Below are positions 43,207 through 51,113 of a stretch of DNA of 64,000 bases, one piece after another. The notes beneath the pieces were generated by a model that was not told the origin of the DNA, did no database searches, and worked only from the letters and a program-made list of their open reading frames with translations. The stretch is taken from assembly GCF_000185905.1 (NCBI RefSeq), contig NC_014923.1:4921501-4985500 (forward strand), given 5' to 3'. The DNA is from Mesorhizobium ciceri biovar biserrulae WSM1271. GTDB taxonomy: Bacteria > Pseudomonadota > Alphaproteobacteria > Rhizobiales > Rhizobiaceae. Every line of letters starts with the position of its first letter. The stretch's first letter is position 1. The translations under genes and the position numbers were made by a program.

Positions 43207-44301
43207 CTACTTGGCTTTTGAACTTTTCCGAGTCGCTTTCGGCGACTCCTTAGCGGCGGCGGCTGCCCCGTCCCTCTTTTTCCGCTCTGCCGTCGGCGAC
43301 GAAGGCGTCGTCACGGGCGAAGAAAACATGGGGCCTTCAGCGCAATTGCCGCCCGGCTGAGTCGATCGAGGCGTTTCCAGCACGATGACACAGCCATCGA
43401 GATCGTTGGTGGCCAGATGCGCGTAGCGCATCGTCATCGACAGCGTTTGGTGGCCGAGCCACATCTGCACGCGCCTGATGTCGATGCCGCCCTGGACAAG
43501 ACGCGAGGCGCAGGTATGGCGCAATATGTGCGGCACCACCTGATCGTCGGCGCCGAGGCCGACTTCGGCCTTCGCGTCGTTCCAGATGGCACGGAACTGT
43601 GCCTGGCTGAGCTTGGTGAACGGTCCTTTGGGCCGACGACCCTCGGTGGGAGGCAGCTTGATGACCTCCTTGACCCGCTCGGTCATCGGAATGGTGCGGC
43701 TGCGGCCGGATTTGGTGATCCAGAAGGAGACGCGATGCTCCTGGATATCGTTCCAGATCAGCCCAAGCGCCTCGCCGAGACGGCATCCGGTGTCGACCAG
43801 GAAAACGGAAAGCCTGTAGGCATCCTCGCTGCGGCTCTTGATGGCGGCGAACAGGCGCGCCTCTTCGTCCCTTTCGAGGAAGCGAATCCGACCCGCCCGC
43901 TCCTTCTGGCGGCGGAACTCGGGCAGGCTGTGGATATCTCCCATCTTGTGAGCCTTGCGCAGCAGTTTGCTGAGGGCAGCCATCTTTCGATTGATGGTTG
44001 CGTTGCTGTTGCCGCGCTGGCGCAGGGTGCCGATAAGGTTGTCCAGGGTACTTTGGTCAAAGGCGCTGAAACGCTCACCAAGGAGAATCTCGTCTATTTC
44101 GCCGATGAACGAGCTGACATTATACTTATGCCGCCCATCATCCCATAATATGTCCCGATATGCTGAAAAAAGATCTCCGACCCGATGCGATTTTACTTCT
44201 CTAATCTTGTTGTAGGTGTATCGAATCTTCGGACTTTGAGAAGAAAACATCGAAAAATGATCAGAGGACTCGCCCTCTTGAATCGCTTCGTTCGTCATCA
44301 T
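43207..44301 (-). CDS. tyrosine recombinase/integrase with basic C-terminal tail
   Basis: 364 residues. A core-binding domain (SAYRDILWDD ... QSTLDNLIGTLRQRGNSNAT) is followed by the catalytic domain with the full set: R174 (TGCRLGEAL), K197, H258-x-x-R261 (HILRHTCASRL), H284 (WLGHQ) and Y293 (MRYAHL). The last 45 residues are Ala/Lys/Ser-rich (TAERKKRDGAAAAAKESP) and not part of the fold. No excisionase, attachment site or other mobility gene is next to it. A TTG at 44358 would add 19 residues. It may be a remnant of an integrative element or a domesticated resolvase. Confidence 0.85.
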   Translation of the reverse strand: MMTNEAIQEGESSDHFSMFSSQSPKIRYTYNKIREVKSHRVGDLFSAYRDILWDDGRHKYNVSSFIGEIDEILLGERFSAFDQSTLDNLIGTLRQRGNSNATINRKMAALSKLLRKAHKMGDIHSLPEFRRQKERAGRIRFLERDEEARLFAAIKSRSEDAYRLSVFLVDTGCRLGEALGLIWNDIQEHRVSFWITKSGRSRTIPMTERVKEVIKLPPTEGRRPKGPFTKLSQAQFRAIWNDAKAEVGLGADDQVVPHILRHTCASRLVQGGIDIRRVQMWLGHQTLSMTMRYAHLATNDLDGCVIVLETPRSTQPGGNCAEGPMFSSPVTTPSSPTAERKKRDGAAAAAKESPKATRKSSKAK

Positions 44302-44482
44302 TTGCCACACCCCCGAGTGGGATAGGTCAGCCCTACCCGCTTGGAAGCGTCCTTTCAAGAGATTTTAATCACGCAGTTGTGATTTCATCCGCCCATCAGC
44401 GGATCCCACGAAACCACCCCACGGATTTATTCAGCTACCGTTACCCCCATCCTTCCGTTTGCCTTGATCCAGTCACGAAACA

Positions 44483-44513
44483 AAAACAGCCCGGGCGTTT
44501 GCGCGCCCGGGCT
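44483..44513 (-). terminator. intrinsic terminator of porin 2
   Basis: AGCCCGGGCG (44488-44497), loop TTTGCG, CGCCCGGGCT (44504-44513). On the minus strand the stem is followed by a run of T (complement of AAAAA near 44483-44487). It lies 26 bases after the porin stop. Confidence 0.9.
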
Positions 44514-44539
44514 GGATTTCACCTGTAAGGAACCAGCCC

Positions 44540-45676
44540 TTAGAACGAGCGCTGGAAGCGGAGGATACCGCCGATGTTGCTCTTCTTGTCGGCATGGGTC
44601 CAGTTGGACACGGTGTCGTTGCCGACATTAAGGTAATCGACTTCGGCCGTAACCGTGAAGCCAGGAACCACGTCGTAGGCGATGTTCGCCGCGATGCCGA
44701 GGTTCTTGCCCTCGTCATATGACACCTGAGCGTTGAACGAGGTCTTCTCGTTGAACTTGTAGGTGCCACCGCCCCACAGTGCCCAATTGCCGCTCCACTG
44801 CTTGTACATGCCGCGACCACCAGCAGGGAAATTCAAGCTTGCGTCGGTGTAGTTGTCGTCGGTGCCGTAACCGCCCATGATGAACAGCGTCAGCTCGTTC
44901 GTCGCGTTCACGTCCAAGCGAACCTTGGTGGCGACTTCTTCGTAGTTGCTGTCATACGAAACAACGCCGGTGATTGCACCCCAGCCCTGCGTCCACTTCA
45001 CACCGCCGACGACATGCGGAACATAGCTGTCGATCGTGTAGGCGCCATAGCCTTCTTCGAGTGAAACCACAGCCGAGAAGCCGTTGCCAGCATCGAAGTA
45101 ATACTGGATGACGTTGGTGTCGAAGCCGCCATAGGGAACCAGCGTATCCTGGATGACGTTGCCGGCGTAGCCGACGAACGTATCGAAGGCCGATTCGTCC
45201 TTACCGACGCGCAGGCCACCGAGCTGGATCCAGGCGAAGTTCAGCGAAACAGGCTCGTTGCCAGCAGCATTGATGAACGGGCTCGTATCGCGTTGGGTGT
45301 TGCTGAAATTGAAGCGGGTCTCGGTGTAGGTCTTCAAGGTGCCGAGTTCGGTTTCCTGACCGGTCCAGGTCTTCAGCGTGAAGCGGGCTCTCTTGCGCCA
45401 GGTGTCGTTGCTCTCACCGATGTCCTGATGATCTGCGCTTCTTGCACCATCGAACGAGCCGACGTCGCCGCCACCGATGTCATAACGGATATAGCCGCCG
45501 ATGCGCAGGCAGGTCTCGGTGCCGGGGATGTAGAAGTAGCCAGCGCCGTAGACGTCGCAAATCTTGACGTATTCAGCGGGTTCCGGCTCGGCGACGACGA
45601 CGGCGTCGGCGGCGCGCGCACCGGAAACTGCGATCAGGGCCGCAGCGGAGCCGAGGAGAAGGCTCTTAATGTTCAT
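44540..45676 (-). CDS. outer-membrane porin, Omp2b/RopA type (porin 2)
   Basis: 378 residues with the same signal peptide and N-terminal 57 residues as porins 1 and 3, then EYVKICDVYGAGYFY, a barrel rich in aromatic girdles and the last residue F (LRFQRSF). The first 174 coding bases plus 17 leader bases are identical in reverse to porin 3 (46641-46831), while porin 1 differs at synonymous sites. The loops differ between the copies (GARSADHQDIGESNDTW). The ribosome-binding site is GGAGGTC. It lies head-to-head with porin 3. Confidence 0.95.
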   Translation of the reverse strand: MNIKSLLLGSAAALIAVSGARAADAVVVAEPEPAEYVKICDVYGAGYFYIPGTETCLRIGGYIRYDIGGGDVGSFDGARSADHQDIGESNDTWRKRARFTLKTWTGQETELGTLKTYTETRFNFSNTQRDTSPFINAAGNEPVSLNFAWIQLGGLRVGKDESAFDTFVGYAGNVIQDTLVPYGGFDTNVIQYYFDAGNGFSAVVSLEEGYGAYTIDSYVPHVVGGVKWTQGWGAITGVVSYDSNYEEVATKVRLDVNATNELTLFIMGGYGTDDNYTDASLNFPAGGRGMYKQWSGNWALWGGGTYKFNEKTSFNAQVSYDEGKNLGIAANIAYDVVPGFTVTAEVDYLNVGNDTVSNWTHADKKSNIGGILRFQRSF

Positions 45677-45693
45677 TTTCTGACCTCCAGTCA
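45503..45693. repeat. 191-bp perfect inverted repeat, left copy
   Basis: Spans the last 17 leader bases and first 58 codons of porin 2. The reverse complement matches 46641-46831 at every position as far as read line by line. The stretch between the two copies (45694-46640, 947 bases) contains the upstream region of porin 2, tRNA-Ser and a GIY-YIG gene. Confidence 0.9.
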
Positions 45694-45873
45694 AAAGTTA
45701 AAAAACGGGTCTGGGTATTCTTTGCTGAAGGACAGCGTTCCCTGCCCCATCCCCACTACCGAAAAAGATGCGCACCGCGCCGCTCCTTCGAAATCGACAT
45801 TACCCATGAGGCGGCGAGGTTCAACCACGATCGTACCGGTGAAAGGGCTGCCTGGCTGCTATCCCCCGGCGTT

Positions 45874-45889
45874 GTTGCACAAATGACAC
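45874..45889 (-). promoter_or_regulatory. conserved element upstream of porin 2
   Basis: GTTGCACAAATGACAC on the plus strand, 198 bases before the porin 2 ATG, 15 of 16 bases identical to the element before porin 1. A second shared block with GAAAAAG lies about 85 bases before the ATG. Presumably part of the promoter or an operator. Confidence 0.6.
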
Positions 45890-46125
45890 GATTTGGCCTC
45901 ACTCAGAAAGCTCTCGTTAACCATCAGGCCGCCGCACTCCCTTGTTTGCCGGCGAATCCGGCGATGGGCCGACGGAATCATGGCGAATTCCCGAGTCGCT
46001 AGCCAGGAAACAACCGCAGAACCGCCACATCCATGGGGGTCGCGGTTCGGCGCCTTCTTATTTTTGCATATAATGATGCGGGCTTGTTGATTGTGCCGGC
46101 GCTTTTCTTTATCCAGCGGCGCAAC

Positions 46126-46216
46126 GGAGAGGTGGCCGAGTGGTCGAAGGCGCTCCCCTGCTAAGGGAGTAGAGGTCAAAAGCTTCTCGTGGGTTCGAAT
46201 CCCATCCTCTCCGCCA
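46126..46216 (+). tRNA. tRNA-Ser (anticodon GCT)
   Basis: 91 bases with encoded CCA. The acceptor stem GGAGAGG (46126-46132) pairs with CCTCTCC (46206-46212), followed by discriminator G and CCA. The anticodon loop CTGCTAA gives anticodon GCT (reads AGC/AGU). The long variable arm is typical of serine tRNAs and the T-arm GGGTTCGAATCCC is intact. It is surrounded by the inverted porin copies. Confidence 0.95.
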
Positions 46217-46308
46217 CCCTACGCCCTGCGGGCTTCGGGTGGCAGGCCACCCGGAACCGCATCGGCGTGGGAGTGTCGCCCGAAGCTACGAAGTAGCGTA
46301 CGGGGACC

Positions 46309-46560
46309 ATGTGGTACGTGTATTTCCTGCAGCTTCATAATGGCGATGTCTATGTCGGGTCGACAAACGACCTTCGACGCCGGTTCGAATCGCATCAATC
46401 AGGCTATGTGACTTCGACCAGAGCCTATCTGCCTGTAGCCCTGAAGACCTATATCGCGGTCGAAACCGAGACCAACGCACGGCAGTTCGAGCGATATTTC
46501 AAGACCGGATCGGGCAAGGCTTTCGCCAGTAAACGGCTTTGGCGGACAGAGCCCCGCTGA
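46309..46560 (+). CDS. GIY-YIG nuclease-superfamily protein
   Basis: 83 residues. It begins MWYVYFLQLHNGDVYVGSTN, the GIY-YIG (here Y-V-Y...Y-V-G) signature, and continues with LRRRFESHQSG and ALKTYIAVETETNARQFERY, containing the usual Arg and Glu. These small stand-alone proteins (UPF0213 type) are thought to be structure-specific nucleases or DNA repair factors. The stop lies only 97 bases before porin 3. Confidence 0.9.
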   Translation: MWYVYFLQLHNGDVYVGSTNDLRRRFESHQSGYVTSTRAYLPVALKTYIAVETETNARQFERYFKTGSGKAFASKRLWRTEPR

Positions 46561-46640
46561 AGGCCTTTTTATCTATCCATCTGAAATATAAAGAAAAAAA
46601 TACATGAGAGCTGGGTTTTACCGACCTCCGTTCTCGATTC

Positions 46641-46831
46641 TGACTGGAGGTCAGAAAATGAACATTAAGAGCCTTCTCCTCGGCTCCGCTGCGGCCCTGA
46701 TCGCAGTTTCCGGTGCGCGCGCCGCCGACGCCGTCGTCGTCGCCGAGCCGGAACCCGCTGAATACGTCAAGATTTGCGACGTCTACGGCGCTGGCTACTT
46801 CTACATCCCCGGCACCGAGACCTGCCTGCGC
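46641..46831. repeat. 191-bp perfect inverted repeat, right copy
   Basis: Covers the last 17 leader bases and first 58 codons of porin 3 and is the reverse complement of 45503-45693. The identity includes synonymous positions, unlike porin 1, so the two copies have exchanged sequence recently. Confidence 0.9.
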
Positions 46832-47803
46832 GTCGGCGGCTATGTCCGTTATGACATCGGCGGTGGCGACCTCGGTTCGTTCGATGGTGCAAAAGCCGCG
46901 GATCACCAGGATGGTGATGACCACAATACCTGGCTGAAGAATACCCGCTTCACGCTGAAGACCTGGACAGGCCAGGAAACCGAACTCGGCACCTTGAAGA
47001 CCTACACCGAGACCCGCTTCAACTTCGGCGACGACAACGCCTTCGAGGACGTCAACGCCGCCCACAACCGGGACGTCTCGCTGAACTTCGCCTGGATCCA
47101 GCTCGGCGGCCTGCGCGTCGGTAAGGACGAATCGGCCTTCGATACGTTCGTCGGCTACGCCGGCAACGTCATCAACGACACGCTCGTTCCCTACGGCGAT
47201 TTCGACACCAACGTCGTCCAGTACTACTTCGACGCCGGCAACGGCTTCTCGGCAGTGGTCTCGCTGGAAGAAGGTAACGCCAATGACACGATCGACAGCT
47301 ATGTTCCGCATGTCGTCGGCGGCGTGAAGTACACGCAGGGCTGGGGCGCCATCACCGGTGTCGTCGCCTATGACAGCAATTACGAAGAAGTGGCCGGCAA
47401 GGTTCGCCTGGATGTGAACGTCTCCAACGAACTCTCGCTGTTCATCATGGGCGGCTACGGTTCGGACGACAATCTCAACGATAACCTCAGCAATCATGTC
47501 GACGCCAACGGTCGCGGCTTCTACAAGATGTGGGGTGGCAATTGGGCAGTGTGGGGCGGTGGCACCTACAAGTTCAACGAAAAAACCTCGTTCAACGCTC
47601 AGGTGTCTGCTGACGATTGGAAGAACGTCGGCGTTGCCGCGAACATCGCTTACGACGTTGTGCCGGGCTTCACGGTCACGGCCGAAGTCGACTACCTCCA
47701 TGCAGGCCGATTTGGCGATGTCAACTATGTTAACCCATCGTTCACACCGGCCGACAAGAAGAACAGCATCGGCGGCCTCCTCCGCTTCCAGCGCTCGTTC
47801 TAA
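46658..47803 (+). CDS. outer-membrane porin, Omp2b/RopA type (porin 3)
   Basis: 381 residues. MNIKSLLLGSAAALIAVSG signal peptide, EYVKICDVYGAGYFYIPG, a barrel with loops GAKAADHQDGDDHNTW and DANGRGFYKMWGGNW, and the final LRFQRSF. ATG at 46658 is preceded by GGAGGTC at seven bases. Upstream it lacks the 200-base promoter-like region seen before porins 1 and 2; the GIY-YIG stop is 97 bases away. It may be read through from upstream genes, use a weak local promoter, or be silent. Confidence 0.95.
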   Translation: MNIKSLLLGSAAALIAVSGARAADAVVVAEPEPAEYVKICDVYGAGYFYIPGTETCLRVGGYVRYDIGGGDLGSFDGAKAADHQDGDDHNTWLKNTRFTLKTWTGQETELGTLKTYTETRFNFGDDNAFEDVNAAHNRDVSLNFAWIQLGGLRVGKDESAFDTFVGYAGNVINDTLVPYGDFDTNVVQYYFDAGNGFSAVVSLEEGNANDTIDSYVPHVVGGVKYTQGWGAITGVVAYDSNYEEVAGKVRLDVNVSNELSLFIMGGYGSDDNLNDNLSNHVDANGRGFYKMWGGNWAVWGGGTYKFNEKTSFNAQVSADDWKNVGVAANIAYDVVPGFTVTAEVDYLHAGRFGDVNYVNPSFTPADKKNSIGGLLRFQRSF

Positions 47804-47830
47804 TATATTTCGACTTGTCGAAATCGAAAA

Positions 47831-47856
47831 CCCGGCGGGCAACCGCCGGGTTTTTT
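47831..47856 (+). terminator. intrinsic terminator of porin 3
   Basis: CCCGGCGG (47831-47838), loop GCAA, CCGCCGGG (47843-47850), then TTTTTT. It lies 27 bases after the porin stop. Confidence 0.93.
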
Positions 47857-48180
47857 ACGCCGGGTTCCGAGAGACTCGTCAAATGCAGTTGAGCCGCCCC
47901 GAGACCGAGCCCCTGCACTTCTTGAAGGTTTGCGAGCGACAATAGCCAGCCGACGAAGCCGAGCCCCGGCAGCTCCGGCAGTCCGGCAGTGCGTGAGTTT
48001 TCGCGCCAAGCACTTCGAGCGTGTCGACCAGCAGAATCAATTGACCAACCGAGCGATTGTGTTGGGATCATCGGGTGCGGAATCACGCGCATCCGTAAGC
48101 TTCTTCAGCTCTATTTCTCAGCAGTGCCAACCAAATCGAGGAGACGTGCGCGCATGAGCGGAACGCAGGACTGGTCTGAG
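47857..48180. other. intergenic region between porin 3 and the sulfotransferase
   Basis: 324 bases with no gene that I can support. Several open frames cross it on both strands but none has a ribosome-binding site or recognisable motif. GC-rich simple runs such as GCTCCGGCAGTCCGGCAG are present. Confidence 0.3.
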
Positions 48181-49848
48181 TTACGTGTCCGCCAAGTCGC
48201 CCAAAGCATCGATGAGTGGCTGGATCTCGCCTTCATAATTCTTCCAGCGCTTGACCGACGATTTGTAGATCGGTTGGCGAACCTGCCAGCGACTGGGTGT
48301 GTTGACCGAACCATCCCTGTCGAAAAAGCGCAGGCAGGCGTCATCCCAGGGCAGCCCAAGGTAATCGATGAGGCGGCGTGACTGCGCTTCCTGATCGTCG
48401 ACCAGCGTCTCGTACTGATTTTCGAAGATCAGGTTCGGGAAAACCTCGTTCCAATGCTGCATCAGGCGGTCATATTCTCGATAGTACAGGCCGAGTGTCT
48501 TCAGGTCGGTGTTGTAGCTGTGCCCCTCGCCGAATTTCTGGACAAAACAAGAGACGCAATTGTCGATGGCGTCACGACGGCAATGAATGATTCGCGCGTT
48601 GGGAAAGAGAACGGCGATAAGACCGATCAGCTCAAAATTATGAGGCATCTTATCCACGATCCGAAGCGCGGCAGGCGCTCGCTCCCTCAGATAGGTCAGG
48701 TGCTCTTCGGCCAGTGTTCCGGACAGGTGTTCTGTGATCGACGCCATCGCATGGTTTAGCCTCCCGGCCGATGACTTTCTGAGGTCGATCGCATTCGCGA
48801 CTCTTCTGAGTTTGCTTAGTTCCCCTGCGCCATGGACATCGGGATGACTTGCGCAAATTTGTTCCGTGAGTGTCGTTCCCGAGCGCGGCATGCCGACCAC
48901 GAACACAGGAACTTCCGAAGGATTTCCGTAACCCGACCTGGCAGCCAGCATCTCAGGCGTGAAGGTCTCAATCAGTGAATCTACCCACCGACGGTATTGG
49001 TCGATATCGAAGTAGCGGCCCGAGGCCTGTTTGGCCTTGTTGAAATGGCCGAATGCATCCTTATAGCGCTTGAGGTCGTTCAGCACCTTGCCGGCCGCCA
49101 GATGGAGCTTCTCTACGCCGTCCAGATCAAGCTTGGGATTGCCGAGTTCACCAACGATGGATTGTAGTTCCTTTGGCTCTTCGGTGAACTTTTGCGTCTG
49201 TACAAGGTCGTTGTAGGCAGTCGGCATTGCGATGCGACGTTCGATTGCTTCTTTAAGAAAGGCGGCGGCCTCGTCCATGCGCCCCAGGCTGCTGAGCGCG
49301 CTGGCCAGTCCTATCCGCACTTTGGGATGATCGCGGTTGATCTTCAGCGCCTTCTCATAGAGCGGCAAAGCCATGTCGGGTTTATCAAACTGGATATAAG
49401 CGTCCCCCAATGCACAAAGCGCTTCGATGAGACCTGGCTGCAACTCCAAGGCATACTGCATATGCTCGATTGCCGGTGAATATTCACTGACCTTCACATA
49501 GGCCGAAGCCAAACCAAGGTGGTAGTAGGGGTTTTTTGGTTCCTCGCCGATCGCTCGTGCGAAATATCGCAAGGCCGCCTCATCGTCGTAGCCCAGGCAC
49601 ACGGTCCCCAAAATATACAGGGCGAGCGGATGGTTAGGCGTGCGCGCCAGCACCCGAAGGCATAGGTCCTGAGCCTCGTTAAGCCGCTTGGCCTGCTGAA
49701 ACTGATACGCCTGCTCCAGCAACGCATCGTCTGCCTGCGCAGGCGAAAGCGAATTTGCGTTGCGCAGATTTGGCTGCGGGAATTTGGGTTTCGGCCCGGT
49801 TTGGACCTTGAGGTGCTTTGACCAGGCAGGCGGCAGACGGTTGTTCAT
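48181..49848 (-). CDS. TPR-containing sulfotransferase
   Basis: 555 residues. Residues about 40-250 are tetratricopeptide repeats (NHPLALYILGTVCLGYDDEA, NPYYHLGLASAYVKVSEY, LIEALCALGDAYIQFDKP). The sulfotransferase domain follows with the PAPS 5'-loop VVGMPRSGTTLTEQI (about 317-331) and the 3' motif RDAIDNCVSCF. Such proteins sulfate extracellular or cell-surface saccharides or peptides; the acceptor is unknown. GC content by eye is lower than in neighbours, so acquisition by transfer is possible. ATG at 49848 is chosen. Confidence 0.88.
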   Translation of the reverse strand: MNNRLPPAWSKHLKVQTGPKPKFPQPNLRNANSLSPAQADDALLEQAYQFQQAKRLNEAQDLCLRVLARTPNHPLALYILGTVCLGYDDEAALRYFARAIGEEPKNPYYHLGLASAYVKVSEYSPAIEHMQYALELQPGLIEALCALGDAYIQFDKPDMALPLYEKALKINRDHPKVRIGLASALSSLGRMDEAAAFLKEAIERRIAMPTAYNDLVQTQKFTEEPKELQSIVGELGNPKLDLDGVEKLHLAAGKVLNDLKRYKDAFGHFNKAKQASGRYFDIDQYRRWVDSLIETFTPEMLAARSGYGNPSEVPVFVVGMPRSGTTLTEQICASHPDVHGAGELSKLRRVANAIDLRKSSAGRLNHAMASITEHLSGTLAEEHLTYLRERAPAALRIVDKMPHNFELIGLIAVLFPNARIIHCRRDAIDNCVSCFVQKFGEGHSYNTDLKTLGLYYREYDRLMQHWNEVFPNLIFENQYETLVDDQEAQSRRLIDYLGLPWDDACLRFFDRDGSVNTPSRWQVRQPIYKSSVKRWKNYEGEIQPLIDALGDLADT

Positions 49849-49965
49849 CACGTCTCGCTAGCAAAAGCGGCCGAAAGAATCCAGCGTTACGGATCTGCCC
49901 AGCGGCAACTTGCACCGACCCATCCGGCGCGCTAGCAAGAAGGCCCTTTCAAGCGAGCTTCCACC

Positions 49966-51078
49966 ATGCATCAGCGCCCTCCCCTCATGCCGCTCATCGC
50001 AGCGCTTCCCTCGACGGTGCCGTTTGTCGGCCCCGAAGCGCAGGAGCGCGAGCGTGGCCGCGCTTTTCGCGCCCGCATCGGCGCCAATGAGAGCAGCTTT
50101 GGTCCCTCGCCGCGCGTCATCGCCCGCATGGCCGAGATCGCCGGCGACATGTGGATGTATTGCGATCCCGACAATCACGATCTGAAGGTGGCGGTAGCCG
50201 CGCATCACGGCGTAAAAGCAGAGAACGTCGTTGTCGGCGAAGGCATAGATGGCCTGCTCGCCCTGGTGGCACGCATGTATGTGGCGCCCGGCGATGCTGT
50301 GGTCACCTCGCTCGGCGCTTATCCGACCTTCAACTTCCACATCGCCGGTGTCGGCGGACGACTGGTGACGGTCCCTTACGAGAACGACCGGGAAAGCCTG
50401 GATGGCCTGCTGGCGGCGGTGCACAGGGACAAGGCCCCGCTGGTCTATCTCTCCAACCCCGACAATCCGATGGGCAGTTGGTGGGAGGCGAGCGAGATCA
50501 TCCGCTTCATCGAGGCGCTGCCGGAAACCACCATGCTGGTGCTCGACGAGGCCTATGGCGAACTCGGGCCGGCCTCGGCGCTGCCGCCGATCGATATCTC
50601 CAGGCCAAACGTCATCCGCATGCGCACCTTCTCGAAGGCGTACGGGCTGGCGGGCATACGCTGCGGCTATGCGATCGCTGAGGCCCAGGTGATCCGCGAC
50701 TTCGAGAAGATCCGCAACCATTACGGCGTCAGCCGCATGGCGCAGATCGCCGGCGTCGAGGCGCTCGCCGATCAGCACTATCTGCAAAGCGTGGTGGCGC
50801 GGGTCGCGGCCGGCCGCCGACGCATCGCCGGCATTGCCGAGGCGAACGGGCTGAAGCCACTGGCGTCGGCGACCAATTTCGTCACCATCGATTGCTGCGG
50901 CGATGGCGCCTTCGCGCTGAAAGTTCTGCAAGCCCTGCTGTCACGCGACGTCTTCATCCGCAAGCCGATGGTGCCACGGCTCGACCGCTGCATCCGCGTC
51001 AGCGTCGGCCTCGATCACGAGCTCGACATTTTTGCCGAGGAACTTCCCGGTGCTTTGGCGGCAGCGCGGGGTAATTAG
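49966..51078 (+). CDS. HisC-like PLP-dependent aminotransferase
   Basis: 370 residues of fold type I. IGANESSFGPSPRVIARM and LDEAYGELGP match histidinol-phosphate aminotransferase-like proteins. The PLP lysine is K224 in RTFSKAYGLAGIRCGYAIA, and the C-terminal arginine is in RCIRVSVG. It may serve histidine or aromatic amino-acid synthesis, but no his genes are near. The start may also be the ATG at 49987 (MPLIAALPSTV). Confidence 0.88.
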   Translation: MHQRPPLMPLIAALPSTVPFVGPEAQERERGRAFRARIGANESSFGPSPRVIARMAEIAGDMWMYCDPDNHDLKVAVAAHHGVKAENVVVGEGIDGLLALVARMYVAPGDAVVTSLGAYPTFNFHIAGVGGRLVTVPYENDRESLDGLLAAVHRDKAPLVYLSNPDNPMGSWWEASEIIRFIEALPETTMLVLDEAYGELGPASALPPIDISRPNVIRMRTFSKAYGLAGIRCGYAIAEAQVIRDFEKIRNHYGVSRMAQIAGVEALADQHYLQSVVARVAAGRRRIAGIAEANGLKPLASATNFVTIDCCGDGAFALKVLQALLSRDVFIRKPMVPRLDRCIRVSVGLDHELDIFAEELPGALAAARGN

Positions 51079-51113
51079 GATACCGCTGGCGCGCAACCGG
51101 CAGCAAAAGCCGC

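Noticed and set aside
46309..46560. GIY-YIG gene as a homing endonuclease targeting the tRNA
   Set aside because: It is a stand-alone UPF0213-type protein of 83 residues outside any intron, so a homing role is not supported.
43207..47803. A prophage or integrative element between the integrase and porin 3
   Set aside because: No phage, conjugation, excisionase or clear flanking repeat was found apart from the porin inverted repeat; the integrase is not next to the tRNA.
47989..48381. Plus-strand frame crossing the end of the sulfotransferase gene
   Set aside because: It overlaps a well-supported gene and has no recognisable protein features.
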